Below, in pieces: positions 25,178 to 33,873 of a stretch of DNA of 64,000 bases. The stretch is from assembly GCA_964420065.1 (NCBI GenBank), contig CAYQQK010000003.1, positions 62,001 to 126,000 on the forward strand, written 5' to 3'. The notes under the pieces were generated by a model, which did not search any database, was not told where the DNA came from, and saw nothing but the letters and a program-made list of their open reading frames with translations. Origin of the DNA: CAYQQK01 sp964420065. Lineage in GTDB: Bacteria > Bacillota > Dethiobacteria > DTU022. Numbering within the stretch: the stretch's first letter is position 1; every line of letters starts with the position of its first letter. The position numbers and the translations under genes are program-made.

Positions 25178-26734
25178 ATGGACGGTGCCAATATAGAGGT
25201 TTTAATAGCTTTGATCGTTTATTGCGTCGGGCTCTTTGTTCTTGGGTTTTTGAGCTTGCGCCGCGTCTCCAGAGCCGCCCGGAGGGAGGGCAAAGGCTTT
25301 CTTTCCGAATATCTCATCGGGGATCGTGACCTGGGCGGGTTTGTCCTGGCCATGACCCTCGTGGCGACCTATCTCAGTGCTTCAAGTTTTATCGGCGGTC
25401 CCGGTACTGCTTACACGATTGGCCTGGCTTGGGTATTTTTGGCCATGAGCCAGATGCCCACCGGTTATTTTACCCTGGCTGTACTGGGTAAAAAGTTTGC
25501 CATTGTCGCCCGCAAGATCAATGCGGTTACGGTGACCGACTTTCTGAAGGCGCGTTACGAGAACCGGTTGTTGCTCGTAGTGATCTCTGTTTCACTGGTT
25601 TTCTTCGTTATTGCGGCCATGACCGCTCAGTTTGTGGGGGCGGCCCGCCTGCTCGAGGGCTCGGTCGGCATCTCTTACCGGGCGGCTTTGGTCTTTTTTG
25701 CGGTGACCGTGCTGGTCTATACCATTGTCGGGGGTTTCCGCGCCGTCGCCCTGACCGATACTCTCCAGGGGGTGATCATGACCGTGGGCGTGATCTTGTT
25801 GATTACGGCCGCCGTCACCGCCGGCGGTGGGGTCGGCCGCTTGATCCAGGGGCTCTATGCCATCGATCCCGGCTTGATCAGTCCCCTTGGCGTCAATCCT
25901 GCTCACACCTCCATCGCTTGGGTCACCTCCTTCTGGATCCTGGTTGGTTTTGGCGTCATTGGGCTGCCCCAGGTGGCCACCCGGGGCATGTGCTACCGGG
26001 ATAGCGCCAGCTTGAAAAAGGCGATCATATACGGGACAATTGTTTCTATGGTCCTGCTTTTCGGTATGCACCTGGTGGGCGCTTTCGGACGGGTCCTGGT
26101 CACGGATAATATTGTTTCGGGCGATCTGGTGGTACCGGCCTTGATTACCCAACTTTTCCCCAACTGGATCGCCGGGATTATCCTTGCCGCCCCCCTGGCG
26201 GCGGTCATGTCCACGGTGGACTCCCAGCTTCTTATGGCGGTGGGAGCCATTATCAACGATATTTACGTGAACCTGTTTAACCCCCGCCTCAAACGGGCTG
26301 CCGCACTTACCTTTATCTGTTCGATTGCCATGGGGGCGATCGTTTTCGTTTCTGCCTTCAACCCGCCGGAGCTGATCGTCTGGCTAAACCTGCATGCTAT
26401 TGCCGGACTGATCGCTACTTTCCTGTGGCCGGTCCTCCTTGGTCTTTACTGGAAACGGGCCAATACTGCCGGTGCTTTTGCCTCAATTGTTGCCGGCGCC
26501 GGGTCGTACTTGCTCTTTACCAGCAAGGTGTTCAATAAATATCTGGTCGGACTGACCGGCTCTTCGCCGTACCTGCTCGAGTCGGGCTTTTTCCTTAACC
26601 TTCAGGCCGGGCGCCCTTTGGGGATGCATGCTATTGTGGCTCCACTGTTTATTGCTCTGGCGGCCTTCCTGGTTTTTACCGTTCTGACACCCCGGCCGCC
26701 TTTCCGTATCATCAAGAAGTTTTGGGGTATCTAG
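25178..26734 (+). CDS. Sodium/solute symporter, SSS family (pantothenate-permease type, PanF-like)
   Basis: 518 residues, about 13 membrane helices. Family markers include TLVATYLSASSFIGGPGTAYTIGLAWV (first part of the sodium site region), GGFRAVALTDTLQGVIMTVGV, and MSTVDSQLLMAVGAIINDIY, which carries the conserved Ser/Thr of the second sodium-binding region. Pairing with a YhdT gene points to the PanF group, so pantothenate or a related organic acid is the likely cargo; substrates cannot be proven from sequence. ATG at 25178, ribosome site GGGAGGGGCG. The IclR and GntR regulators downstream may control it. Confidence 0.85.
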   Translation: MDGANIEVLIALIVYCVGLFVLGFLSLRRVSRAARREGKGFLSEYLIGDRDLGGFVLAMTLVATYLSASSFIGGPGTAYTIGLAWVFLAMSQMPTGYFTLAVLGKKFAIVARKINAVTVTDFLKARYENRLLLVVISVSLVFFVIAAMTAQFVGAARLLEGSVGISYRAALVFFAVTVLVYTIVGGFRAVALTDTLQGVIMTVGVILLITAAVTAGGGVGRLIQGLYAIDPGLISPLGVNPAHTSIAWVTSFWILVGFGVIGLPQVATRGMCYRDSASLKKAIIYGTIVSMVLLFGMHLVGAFGRVLVTDNIVSGDLVVPALITQLFPNWIAGIILAAPLAAVMSTVDSQLLMAVGAIINDIYVNLFNPRLKRAAALTFICSIAMGAIVFVSAFNPPELIVWLNLHAIAGLIATFLWPVLLGLYWKRANTAGAFASIVAGAGSYLLFTSKVFNKYLVGLTGSSPYLLESGFFLNLQAGRPLGMHAIVAPLFIALAAFLVFTVLTPRPPFRIIKKFWGI

Positions 26735-27046
26735 ACGGAAAAGAGGAGTGTTAAGGTTGTGTTATTCATCCTGCCCTGTGAAAACGGAGCGGTCCGGGGA
26801 CACTGCCTTTGCCGGAAAACTACGAGTTGCCGCCGGCACCATCGTGCTTTCCCCGATGAGTTCCCGGTTTTTGACGGGGTATCGATCTGGCCGACAGTCC
26901 TTTCCGGTCCACGACGTGGGCAGGAGATCGCGTCCTGCTTGTGTAATCAAAGTTTGGTACTATGACCTGAAAAAAGGTTTTAGTTTTTCCTAAAAGAAGG
27001 ATCGCCCCTTTCCGGCATCAATAAAGGAGTACTCGGTAAAAAAGCG
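26735..27046. other. 312-base intergenic stretch, no gene recognised
   Basis: The stretch has a short open frame (26759-26965, GTG start, Cys-rich arginine-rich product) that resembles no family I know and has odd composition, so it is not called. A weak promoter-like pair (TTGTGT at about 26939, TATGAC about 16 bases later) sits before the IclR gene. The iclR ribosome site AAAGGAG is at 27023-27029, unusually far (17 bases) from the ATG. Confidence 0.4.
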
Positions 27047-27814
27047 ATGTTAAAAGTGGCCCATCGCACCCTGGAACTGCTTGAGTATATTTGTAACAGT
27101 GACGGCAGAGCTTTTACGGTCAAGGAACTGAGCACAACTTTCGGCCTGAATAAAACCTCAATTTTTCGCATGCTCAGGGTACTTACCAGTCGGGGCTACC
27201 TGCAACAGGAAGAGAAGGCGGGTTGCTACAGTCTCGGTCTGAAATTGCTGGAGTTAAGTGCCCGGGTTTCCGGGAAGATCGGGCTGCTTGAGGCGGCCCT
27301 CCAGCACCTGGAAAGGTTGTCTGTCGAACTGAAAGAAACCGTCAACCTGGCGGTTATGCGCGATTGCGAAGTTGTTTATATTCATAAAATAGAGAGCCCG
27401 CACTTTCTGCGCACCGATCTGCGGGTCGGCTCGGCGATGCCCGCCTACTGCTGTGCTCCGGGCAGGGCCATGCTGGCCTGGTACCCGCCGGACCGTCTTG
27501 CGAGCGTCTGCCACTTCCTTGCCGGTGAAGCAGCGGCAGCACCCGCGCTACCGTCTTATTCCCGTTTATTGGAGGACCTGGGGCACATTCGCCACAACGG
27601 TTATGCGATCGATTACGAAGAATCCATTCCAGGAATCGTTTGCATTGCCGCTCCCATTCTTGACGCGACAGGTAAACCTCCGGCAGCGATCAGTGTTGCC
27701 GGGCCATCTTTACGCCTGCATGAAAAAATGGTGCACGAGGTTGGTACCCGGATCCGCGATTGTGCCGCCCGGATCTCGCGGCGTATGGGCTACAGCGAAA
27801 CGGTAGGCCGGTGA
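27047..27814 (+). CDS. IclR-family transcriptional regulator
   Basis: 255 residues. An N-terminal winged helix (about 1-65; FTVKELSTTFGLNKTSIFRMLRVLTSRGYL) and a C-terminal effector domain (about 75-250; the GxRxDLRVGSAMPAYCCAPGRAMLAW block and GYAIDYEESIPGIVCIAAPI) give a typical IclR plan. Such proteins respond to small carbon compounds. Cys pair CC in the effector block is typical position but the ligand is unknown. It stands alone downstream of the symporter, which it may control. ATG start, but the ribosome site is 17 bases away. Confidence 0.9.
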   Translation: MLKVAHRTLELLEYICNSDGRAFTVKELSTTFGLNKTSIFRMLRVLTSRGYLQQEEKAGCYSLGLKLLELSARVSGKIGLLEAALQHLERLSVELKETVNLAVMRDCEVVYIHKIESPHFLRTDLRVGSAMPAYCCAPGRAMLAWYPPDRLASVCHFLAGEAAAAPALPSYSRLLEDLGHIRHNGYAIDYEESIPGIVCIAAPILDATGKPPAAISVAGPSLRLHEKMVHEVGTRIRDCAARISRRMGYSETVGR

Positions 27815-27894
27815 GTCATCATTTCTAACAAGATCATGGATGTTCTGCCGGAAAAGTTACAAACGCCGGTTGATCATGGGGAATAAGGGTCATA

Positions 27895-27923
27895 TTGATC
27901 TTGAGCCGGGAAAGTGTTAAAGT
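27895..27923 (+). promoter_or_regulatory. Putative sigma-A promoter of the GntR gene
   Basis: TTGATC at 27895-27900, 17-base spacer, TAAAGT at 27918-27923. The predicted start of transcription (about 27930) falls on a palindrome described separately. Confidence 0.5.
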
Positions 27924-27929
27924 AGACGC

Positions 27930-27944
27930 AACATGTTACATGTT
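27930..27944. promoter_or_regulatory. Palindrome AACATGT-T-ACATGTT, candidate GntR operator
   Basis: A perfect 7-bp inverted repeat with a single central base, at the predicted transcription start and 56 bases before the gntR ATG. Short palindromes of this kind at the start of an FCD-type GntR gene are a common autoregulatory layout. No second copy was noticed elsewhere, which favours autoregulation. Confidence 0.45.
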
Positions 27945-28000
27945 TTATGAATCACGTCCCAGCCAACGCCTAAGGCAGATCTTGGAAAGGAGACGTTGCC

Positions 28001-28696
28001 ATGAACCGGACCGGCCAACCGTCATTCCCGGCCCGGCCCCGCCTGGCGGGTTCTTTCAAGGACCAGGCTGTACAGTTGATCAAGGAAGCGATATGCAGTG
28101 GCGAGTTTCCTGCCGGCGAAATATTCTCCCACGAACAATTGAGCCGCTGGCTCGGGATTAGCCGTACGCCCATCCGTGAGGCCCTCCTGGAGCTCCAGGG
28201 TGAAGGGCTGGTCGCCATTCATCGCGGCCGGGGGACCGAGGTCGTCCCGGTATCATGCCGGGAGATGCAAGAAATTTTTGAAATACGGGAAGCTCTGGAG
28301 GCAAAAGCCTTTACCCTGGCCATTGAACGGATCAGTGGTGAGAAATTACTTGAGCTGCAGCACCCCTTTCTACATTACCGGCGGCAATTTCGTTTAGGTG
28401 AACCGGTTGATTATGTCCAGGTCAACCGTGAGTTTCACCTTTCAATCGCCCGCGCTTCAGGTAACAGCCGTCTTTATAAAACGATCGCTTCGTTGCTCGA
28501 CCAGCCGGTACGGACCGGGTTTTATGCTCTCTTCATGTTGCAGCGGGCCAACGATTCCATGGCCGAACACCAGGGTCTGCTTGGCGCCGTTGAGGCCAAG
28601 AATGTACAAAAAGCCCGTGAACTGATTGGACAACACCTGCGCCGGGCTTGCACCGCCCTGCTTCATGCCCTTGAAAAGACCGGCATTGCACCCTGA
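28001..28696 (+). CDS. GntR-family regulator with FCD effector domain
   Basis: 231 residues. Winged helix at about 15-90 (IKEAICSGEFPAGEIFSHEQLSRWLGISRTPIREALLELQGEGLV) followed by an all-helical FCD domain (about 95-225) with the His-rich metal/effector site typical of the family (for example the HLSIARASGN and AEHQGLLGAVEAKN regions). FCD-type GntR proteins often sense organic acids. RBS GGAAAGGAG before the ATG. Its own operator is suggested upstream; the intergenic distance to the polysaccharide locus makes a target there or at the symporter possible, but unproven. Confidence 0.9.
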   Translation: MNRTGQPSFPARPRLAGSFKDQAVQLIKEAICSGEFPAGEIFSHEQLSRWLGISRTPIREALLELQGEGLVAIHRGRGTEVVPVSCREMQEIFEIREALEAKAFTLAIERISGEKLLELQHPFLHYRRQFRLGEPVDYVQVNREFHLSIARASGNSRLYKTIASLLDQPVRTGFYALFMLQRANDSMAEHQGLLGAVEAKNVQKARELIGQHLRRACTALLHALEKTGIAP

Positions 28697-28968
28697 GGAC
28701 CGGTTATTCTTTCTCAATCAACCGGTAGTTGGAAGGTTGAATATTTGTATCCGGTCGTACCGGTCAAGTTTAAGCTTAAGCCGTCTTGTTGGAGGAGCAA
28801 ATAGTTTTTAACGGCAGGAACCGGCGGGGCTGCGTAGAAATTTAATCAATATCCAGGCCGGGGGTAACCCTTCCGGATCGAGTTACAATATTTGAATTGC
28901 CCCCCGGAATTGAACAAGACAGTGCGAGAAGTGGACTCTTAACAATAGCTTGGGCAGGAGGAACAGCA

Positions 28969-30126
28969 GTGCGTCAAAACCATCTCCCATTCAACCGGCC
29001 CCTGATCGGCGAAGAAGAAATAGAGGCGATCGTGCAAACACTTCGTTCGGGCTGGCTCACCACCGGGGCTTGCACTCTGAAGTTCGAGAAGCGTTTTGCC
29101 GCCCGGGCGGGAGCTCCCGGAGCACTGGCTTTGAACTCATGCACCGCTGCGCTCCATACCGCGCTGCTGGCTCTCGGTACCGGTCCCGGGGATGAAGTTA
29201 TCACCACTCCCTTCACCTTCGCTGCATCGGCAAATGTGATCGAACATACCGGGGCCCGCCCGGTATTGGTAGACATTGAACCCGACACCCTCAACATCGA
29301 TCCCGGGCTGGTTGAACGGGCGCTCACGCCCCGTACCCGGGCGATCATGCCGGTCCATTATGCCGGCCATCCCGTTGAAATGGATCCGCTGCTTGAACTG
29401 GCCGAACGCTATCGTTTGGAAATAGTCGAGGATGCCGCCCATGCTTTTCCGGCTTCCTACCGGGGGGTCATGGTTGGCTCCCGGAAAAACCCGGCCGCCT
29501 TTAGCTTTTACCCGACCAAGAACCTTACCACCGGTGAAGGGGGCATGCTCACCGGTGATACCGGTTTGCTGGAACGGGCCCGGACGGTCAGCCTACACGG
29601 CCTCAGTCGCGACGCCTGGCGGCGTTATGAAAAGGGGGGCAGCTGGTATTACGAAGTGTTGTTACCCGGTTTCAAATACAATATGCCCGATATTGCGGCC
29701 GCTCTCGGGTTGGTACAGCTTTCCCGGATCGACGCGTTCCAGGAACGGCGCCGCGCTATCGTTCGGGCGTATAACGAAGCTTTTTCCGATTGCCCGGTCC
29801 TGGAAACACCGGTTGAGCGCCCGCATGTTGAACATGCCTGGCATCTTTATGTGCTTCGGCTGCGGGAAGAAAAACTAACGATCGACCGGAATCGTTTTGT
29901 TGAGGCGTTGGCTGCCCGTAATATCGCCACCTCGGTCCATTTCATTCCGGTTCACCTGCACCCGTATTACCGGAAAAAGTATGGTTTTCATCCCGAAGAT
30001 TTTCCGGTGGCCTATGACAACTACCGCCGCGTGATCAGCCTTCCTCTTTATCCCGGGCTGGAAGATCGGGATGTCGCCGACGTCATTGAAACGGTTCTTG
30101 ATATTGTTCGCCTATACCGGCGTTAG
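28969..30126 (+). CDS. DegT/DnrJ/EryC1-type PLP aminotransferase for sugar nucleotides
   Basis: 385 residues. Fold type I sugar aminotransferase: LNSCTAALHTALLALGTGPGDEVITTPFTFAASANVIEHTGA at the N-terminal core, VEDAAHAFPASYRG (Asp contacting PLP), and FSFYPTKNLTTGEGGML with the PLP lysine at about residue 185. It transfers an amino group to a keto-sugar nucleotide, in the ArnB/PseC/WecE group. It begins the surface-polysaccharide locus. GTG at 28969 with GCAGGAGGA upstream; the upstream in-frame start at 28897 has no site. No partner sugar oxidase or epimerase is in the cluster, so the substrate may be made elsewhere. Confidence 0.88.
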   Translation: MRQNHLPFNRPLIGEEEIEAIVQTLRSGWLTTGACTLKFEKRFAARAGAPGALALNSCTAALHTALLALGTGPGDEVITTPFTFAASANVIEHTGARPVLVDIEPDTLNIDPGLVERALTPRTRAIMPVHYAGHPVEMDPLLELAERYRLEIVEDAAHAFPASYRGVMVGSRKNPAAFSFYPTKNLTTGEGGMLTGDTGLLERARTVSLHGLSRDAWRRYEKGGSWYYEVLLPGFKYNMPDIAAALGLVQLSRIDAFQERRRAIVRAYNEAFSDCPVLETPVERPHVEHAWHLYVLRLREEKLTIDRNRFVEALAARNIATSVHFIPVHLHPYYRKKYGFHPEDFPVAYDNYRRVISLPLYPGLEDRDVADVIETVLDIVRLYRR

Positions 30127-30253
30127 GTGTGGGCTTGATCCCCTCTTCCGCCCACAAGAGGCGGGATTTAATCCCCACCAGAACACAAAAGCGCGTCCTG
30201 TTTCCTTTCATTTTTCCCAAAACGATACAGCAGTGTCATTCCAGGAGGTGTCC

Positions 30254-31060
30254 ATGATGGTGGAAAACGAGATCAGCTTGCGAGAACTGGTCAATCTATT
30301 TGTTAAAGGATGGCGGTTCATCGCCGCACTTACTCTGGGCACGGCGTTTCTCGGTGCGGCATATGCATTCATGATCTATACCCCCACCTACCAGGCTACA
30401 TGCGTGGTGGATGTTTTGCCATACCGGGTTTCACCTTACACCTTCGAAACTGCGAATTTTGCCGGAAAGGGCGACACCCAAACCTTCCTGCAAAGCTGTG
30501 TCCGTCGAGGCAAGGAGGAAGGACTGCCCGAGCAGGCTTTTGATTACCTGCACGTACAAGAAATTCGCAACTCGACCCTGGTCGAGATCCATGCTACTTA
30601 TACTGATCTGGAAACGGTTTCACGGGCGGCCAACCTCGCCGGGGAAGAGTTGCTGCGGCTGGTGCACCGACAACGGGAGGAGGAGCTTGAGCGGGCCCTG
30701 ATCGCCGCCCGGGGGGCGCTGAGCCACGCTGATGCTGAAATAACGGCTTACCGCGAAGCCAACCCCGGCCGGGACGCCGGAACGGTGGAGGAACCGTATC
30801 TGCGGTTACTGGAAGCGCGGGGCGACCTCCTTTTTGAATTAAGCGAGGTTGCCGGCCAACTCGAACTGATTCGTAACAGCGAATACATTGATGCCGTGCC
30901 CTGGCTCTTTAGCGGTAAACCTTCCCTACCGCGAGTGATGATGAACCGTCTTGTCTATATCGTGGCGGCCCTGATCCTCGGTCTGATGTTTTCCAGCTTT
31001 CTGGTATTTTTTAAGCATTTCTGGATCGTAGCCGGACGGGGGGAAGAGGAGGCCGGCTAG
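30254..31060 (+). CDS. Wzz/chain-length determinant-like polysaccharide co-polymerase
   Basis: 268 residues. It has the co-polymerase plan: N-terminal membrane helix (about 18-40, GWRFIAALTLGTAFLGAAYAFMI), a long extracytoplasmic part that is mainly helical and acidic (coiled-coil-like at about 130-180), and a C-terminal membrane helix (about 232-256, YIVAALILGLMFSSFLVFF) with a short charged tail. The start ISLRELVNLFVKGWR is a Wzz-family motif. Such proteins set polymer length with a Wzy-type polymerase, and two candidates follow. The ATG at 30254 (or 30257) follows CAGGAGGTG at 30242-30250. Confidence 0.82.
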   Translation: MMVENEISLRELVNLFVKGWRFIAALTLGTAFLGAAYAFMIYTPTYQATCVVDVLPYRVSPYTFETANFAGKGDTQTFLQSCVRRGKEEGLPEQAFDYLHVQEIRNSTLVEIHATYTDLETVSRAANLAGEELLRLVHRQREEELERALIAARGALSHADAEITAYREANPGRDAGTVEEPYLRLLEARGDLLFELSEVAGQLELIRNSEYIDAVPWLFSGKPSLPRVMMNRLVYIVAALILGLMFSSFLVFFKHFWIVAGRGEEEAG

Positions 31061-31100
31061 ACTGCCTTTGAGGGGGATGGTGGCGGAAAGGAAATGTTTG

Positions 31101-32540
31101 ATGCTGGTGCAGCATAGCTTTTTTTACCTTCTCGCCCGGGGACTGCCCGGAATGGTGAGTTTACTGGCTATCGCTCTTTTTACCCGGCTGATTTCGCCCG
31201 AGCAGTATGGTTACTATACGGTGGTTGCCGCCGGGGCAAGTTTGGCCGGGGCCGTGATTTTTCAATGGCTGCGCCTGGGCTTGCTCCGCTTTTTGCCGGC
31301 CTACCTGGATCGGCGGGAACAGTTTCTTGCCACCGTCGCCGCGGGCTACCTGTTTCTTGCCGCGGCGGTTACCCTCCCCGGGGTGTTCCTGATATTTCTC
31401 TGGCCGGAACCGGCCCTGCGCGGCCTGCTCGTTTTCGGCCTGCTGATCCTGTGGGCCCAGCCTTGGTACGAACTGAACCTGGAACTGGCCCGGTCACAGC
31501 TTGCGCCGGCACGTTACGGCTTGATCATGATCTCCCGTTCCTTGTTGCTGCTCTTCGCTGGCGGTCTGCTGGCCTATCTTGGCTGGGGCGCGGCCGGGCT
31601 GCTGACGGGGATGTTCCTCGGGTTCCTGCTTCCATCCCTTGCCGTTACCGCCCGTGAATGGCGGGGCGCGAACCCCGCCCGGGCCGACCGGGCCGTGATG
31701 CGGAAACTTCTCATCTACGGCTTGCCCCTGACGGCGGCTTTCGCCCTGGATTTTGTCGTCAGCAGTTCGGACCGGTTCATGCTCGGACTGATGGTGGGGG
31801 CGCAAGAAACCGGGCTTTACGCGGTTGGTTACGATCTGTCCAAACAATGTCTTTGGGTCCTGATGGCAATAGTCAATTTGGCTGCCTATCCCCTGGTCGT
31901 GCGGGCTTTTGAGCGCGGAGGTCCGGAAGAAGCCCGGCCTTACCTGGTCCAGAATGCCGTCGCCCTTGTGGCGATCGCCTTGCCGGCGGCGGTCGGCCTG
32001 GCCATGTTGGCCACAAATATTGCCGGAGTGGCCCTGGGGCCGGAGTACCGCACGGCGGCGGTGCACCTGTTCCCTTGGGTCGCCCTGGGGATGTTTTTTG
32101 CTGGGATGAAAGCGTATTACTGCGATCTGGCCTTCCAGTTGGGGCGGAACACACTTGGCCAGGTCTGGGTGCTGCTGGCGGCGGCGCTGATCAACGTCGC
32201 TTTGAATCTATGGTGGATTCCGGTTTGGGGTTACATGGGGGCGGCCTATGCCACGGTTACCGCCTATATTGCGGGCGCCGTGTTCAGCGTTATACTGGGG
32301 CGGAAGATCTACCGGTTGCCTTTGCCGGGGATCGACCTGATCAAAATTGCCGCTGCCACGGCAGGGATGGCCCTGGCCTTGTGGCCGGTCCGATCCCACG
32401 CTGCCGGAACCCTGGTCCTGGCCGGACAGATTGTCTGGGGGGCGGCGGTTTACGGAATTTTGTTTTTACTCCTTGATGTCCGAGGCAGTCGCAGTATCGT
32501 GGCCGGACTGGCCGGCAAGTTTTTCCGCAAGGCGGCGTAA
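31101..32540 (+). CDS. Wzx-type lipid-linked oligosaccharide flippase
   Basis: 479 residues, about 12-14 membrane helices, of the MOP/polysaccharide-biosynthesis flippase type: a start with SFFYLLARGLPGMVSLLAIALFTRLISPEQYGYYTVV, and the central DRFMLGLMVGAQETGLYAVGYDLSK motif typical of Wzx. It would move lipid-linked repeat units across the membrane. The ATG at 31101 is preceded by GGAAAGG; upstream in-frame starts at 31068 and 31077 have poor sites. It follows wzz by about 40 bases. Confidence 0.88.
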   Translation: MLVQHSFFYLLARGLPGMVSLLAIALFTRLISPEQYGYYTVVAAGASLAGAVIFQWLRLGLLRFLPAYLDRREQFLATVAAGYLFLAAAVTLPGVFLIFLWPEPALRGLLVFGLLILWAQPWYELNLELARSQLAPARYGLIMISRSLLLLFAGGLLAYLGWGAAGLLTGMFLGFLLPSLAVTAREWRGANPARADRAVMRKLLIYGLPLTAAFALDFVVSSSDRFMLGLMVGAQETGLYAVGYDLSKQCLWVLMAIVNLAAYPLVVRAFERGGPEEARPYLVQNAVALVAIALPAAVGLAMLATNIAGVALGPEYRTAAVHLFPWVALGMFFAGMKAYYCDLAFQLGRNTLGQVWVLLAAALINVALNLWWIPVWGYMGAAYATVTAYIAGAVFSVILGRKIYRLPLPGIDLIKIAAATAGMALALWPVRSHAAGTLVLAGQIVWGAAVYGILFLLLDVRGSRSIVAGLAGKFFRKAA

Positions 32541-32639
32541 CGGGGGCTATTTCCTTTTTTTGTGGAGTTGGAGAATCGTTTTGGAGTTACCTTGCCCGAA
32601 ACAGATCGGGGAAAGGGAAGGTAAGGGAGGCAGTTACCG

Positions 32640-33767
32640 GTGGCGGGAAGGGTTCCGCTTCAGTCAAATACAAGGCTGGCTATTTTTTTACCATCCCTTG
32701 AAGGGGGCGGGGTGCGCCGGGTTATGGTCAACCTGGCCCGTGGTTTCAGCGCAGAAAACACTCCGGTGGACATGGTTCTGGCCCGAGCCGAGGGTTCTTA
32801 CCTGGCTCAGCTTCCTGCCGCGGTGCGGGTAGTCGATCTCCGTGCACGCCGGGTTGCCCGTGCTCTCCCCGATTTGGTCCGTTATCTGCACCGCGAACGG
32901 CCCGCCGCCCTTCTAACGGCGATGGAGCATGTCGGTTTGATTGCCCTCCTTGCCCGCCGTCTTTCCGGTATTTCGGTTCGGGTAGTGGTGAGTGTCCATA
33001 CCGTTTATTCCCATGAAACACGTCATTTTCGGCATCACCACAATCGCTTCCTGGTGCCTTTCCTGGTGCGGCGTTTTTATCCCGGGGCCGGTGCGATTGT
33101 AGCAGTTTCCTCCGGGGTGGCCGCCGATCTGGTTCGGGCTACCGGTTTGTCGCGCAAACGGATCCGGGTGATTCATAATCCGGTAGTCACTACGGAGCTG
33201 CTTGCACAAATGCGCGAACCGCTTGAGCATCCCTGGTTTGCCCCGGGTGAACCACCGGTGGTGCTTTCTGTCGGGCGTCTAACGGCGGAAAAAAATTTTC
33301 CCCTCCTGCTGGAGGCATTCAGCTTTCTCCGCCGGGGCGGGCGGCGAATACGGCTGGTGATTATCGGTGAGGGGATGGAAAGGGCGAAACTGGAGACACT
33401 GGTTGCCCGGTCCGGTCTGTCGGAAGAGATTGCCTTGCCCGGGTTTGTAGCCAACCCCTATCCGTACATGGCCCGGGCGGCGGTTTTTGCCCTATCGTCC
33501 CGTTGGGAAGGATTTGGTAATGTCCTGGTCGAAGCGCTTGCAGCGGGAACGCCGGTCGTTTCGACCGATTGTCCGAGTGGACCGGCGGAGATCTTGGACG
33601 GCGGTCGCTACGGTCGTCTCACCCCGGTGGGGGATGCGGCGGCGCTGGCCGCGGCTCTGGCCGATACCCTCGATGCACCGCCGTCGCCGGCTCTGTTGCA
33701 GCGGCGTTCCGGCGATTTTACCCTGGAACGGATTTTGCCCCTTTACCGGGAGGTCCTTTACCATTAG
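32640..33767 (+). CDS. GT4-family glycosyltransferase
   Basis: 375 residues, GT-B fold. The N-terminal domain starts with RLAIFLPSLEGGGVRRVMVNLARGF (acceptor side), and the C-terminal domain has VGRLTAEKNFPLLLEAFSFL and the EX7E donor motif (EGFGNVLVEALAAGTPVV, near residue 290). This is the retaining GT4 type, often an N-acetylamino sugar or mannose/glucose transferase. GTG at 32640 with GGGAGG at 32625-32630. Specificity cannot be given. It opens a block of glycan-assembly genes with a 0-1 kb gap to the first ligase-like gene. Confidence 0.9.
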   Translation: MAGRVPLQSNTRLAIFLPSLEGGGVRRVMVNLARGFSAENTPVDMVLARAEGSYLAQLPAAVRVVDLRARRVARALPDLVRYLHRERPAALLTAMEHVGLIALLARRLSGISVRVVVSVHTVYSHETRHFRHHHNRFLVPFLVRRFYPGAGAIVAVSSGVAADLVRATGLSRKRIRVIHNPVVTTELLAQMREPLEHPWFAPGEPPVVLSVGRLTAEKNFPLLLEAFSFLRRGGRRIRLVIIGEGMERAKLETLVARSGLSEEIALPGFVANPYPYMARAAVFALSSRWEGFGNVLVEALAAGTPVVSTDCPSGPAEILDGGRYGRLTPVGDAAALAAALADTLDAPPSPALLQRRSGDFTLERILPLYREVLYH

Positions 33768-33873
33768 TTCCCCGGCCGGTTTCGCCGGTTTGCCCCGTCC
33801 TGCTTTATCGGGCCGTCCCTCCTGCGCACCCCGGTTTCTTCCCGGCCGATCTTGTATACCTGGACCTTCACCC

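Noticed and set aside
26759..26965. Short GTG-start open frame with Cys and Arg between panF and iclR
   Set aside because: No recognised domain; composition unlike neighbours; two overlapping frames in the same stretch are equally open.
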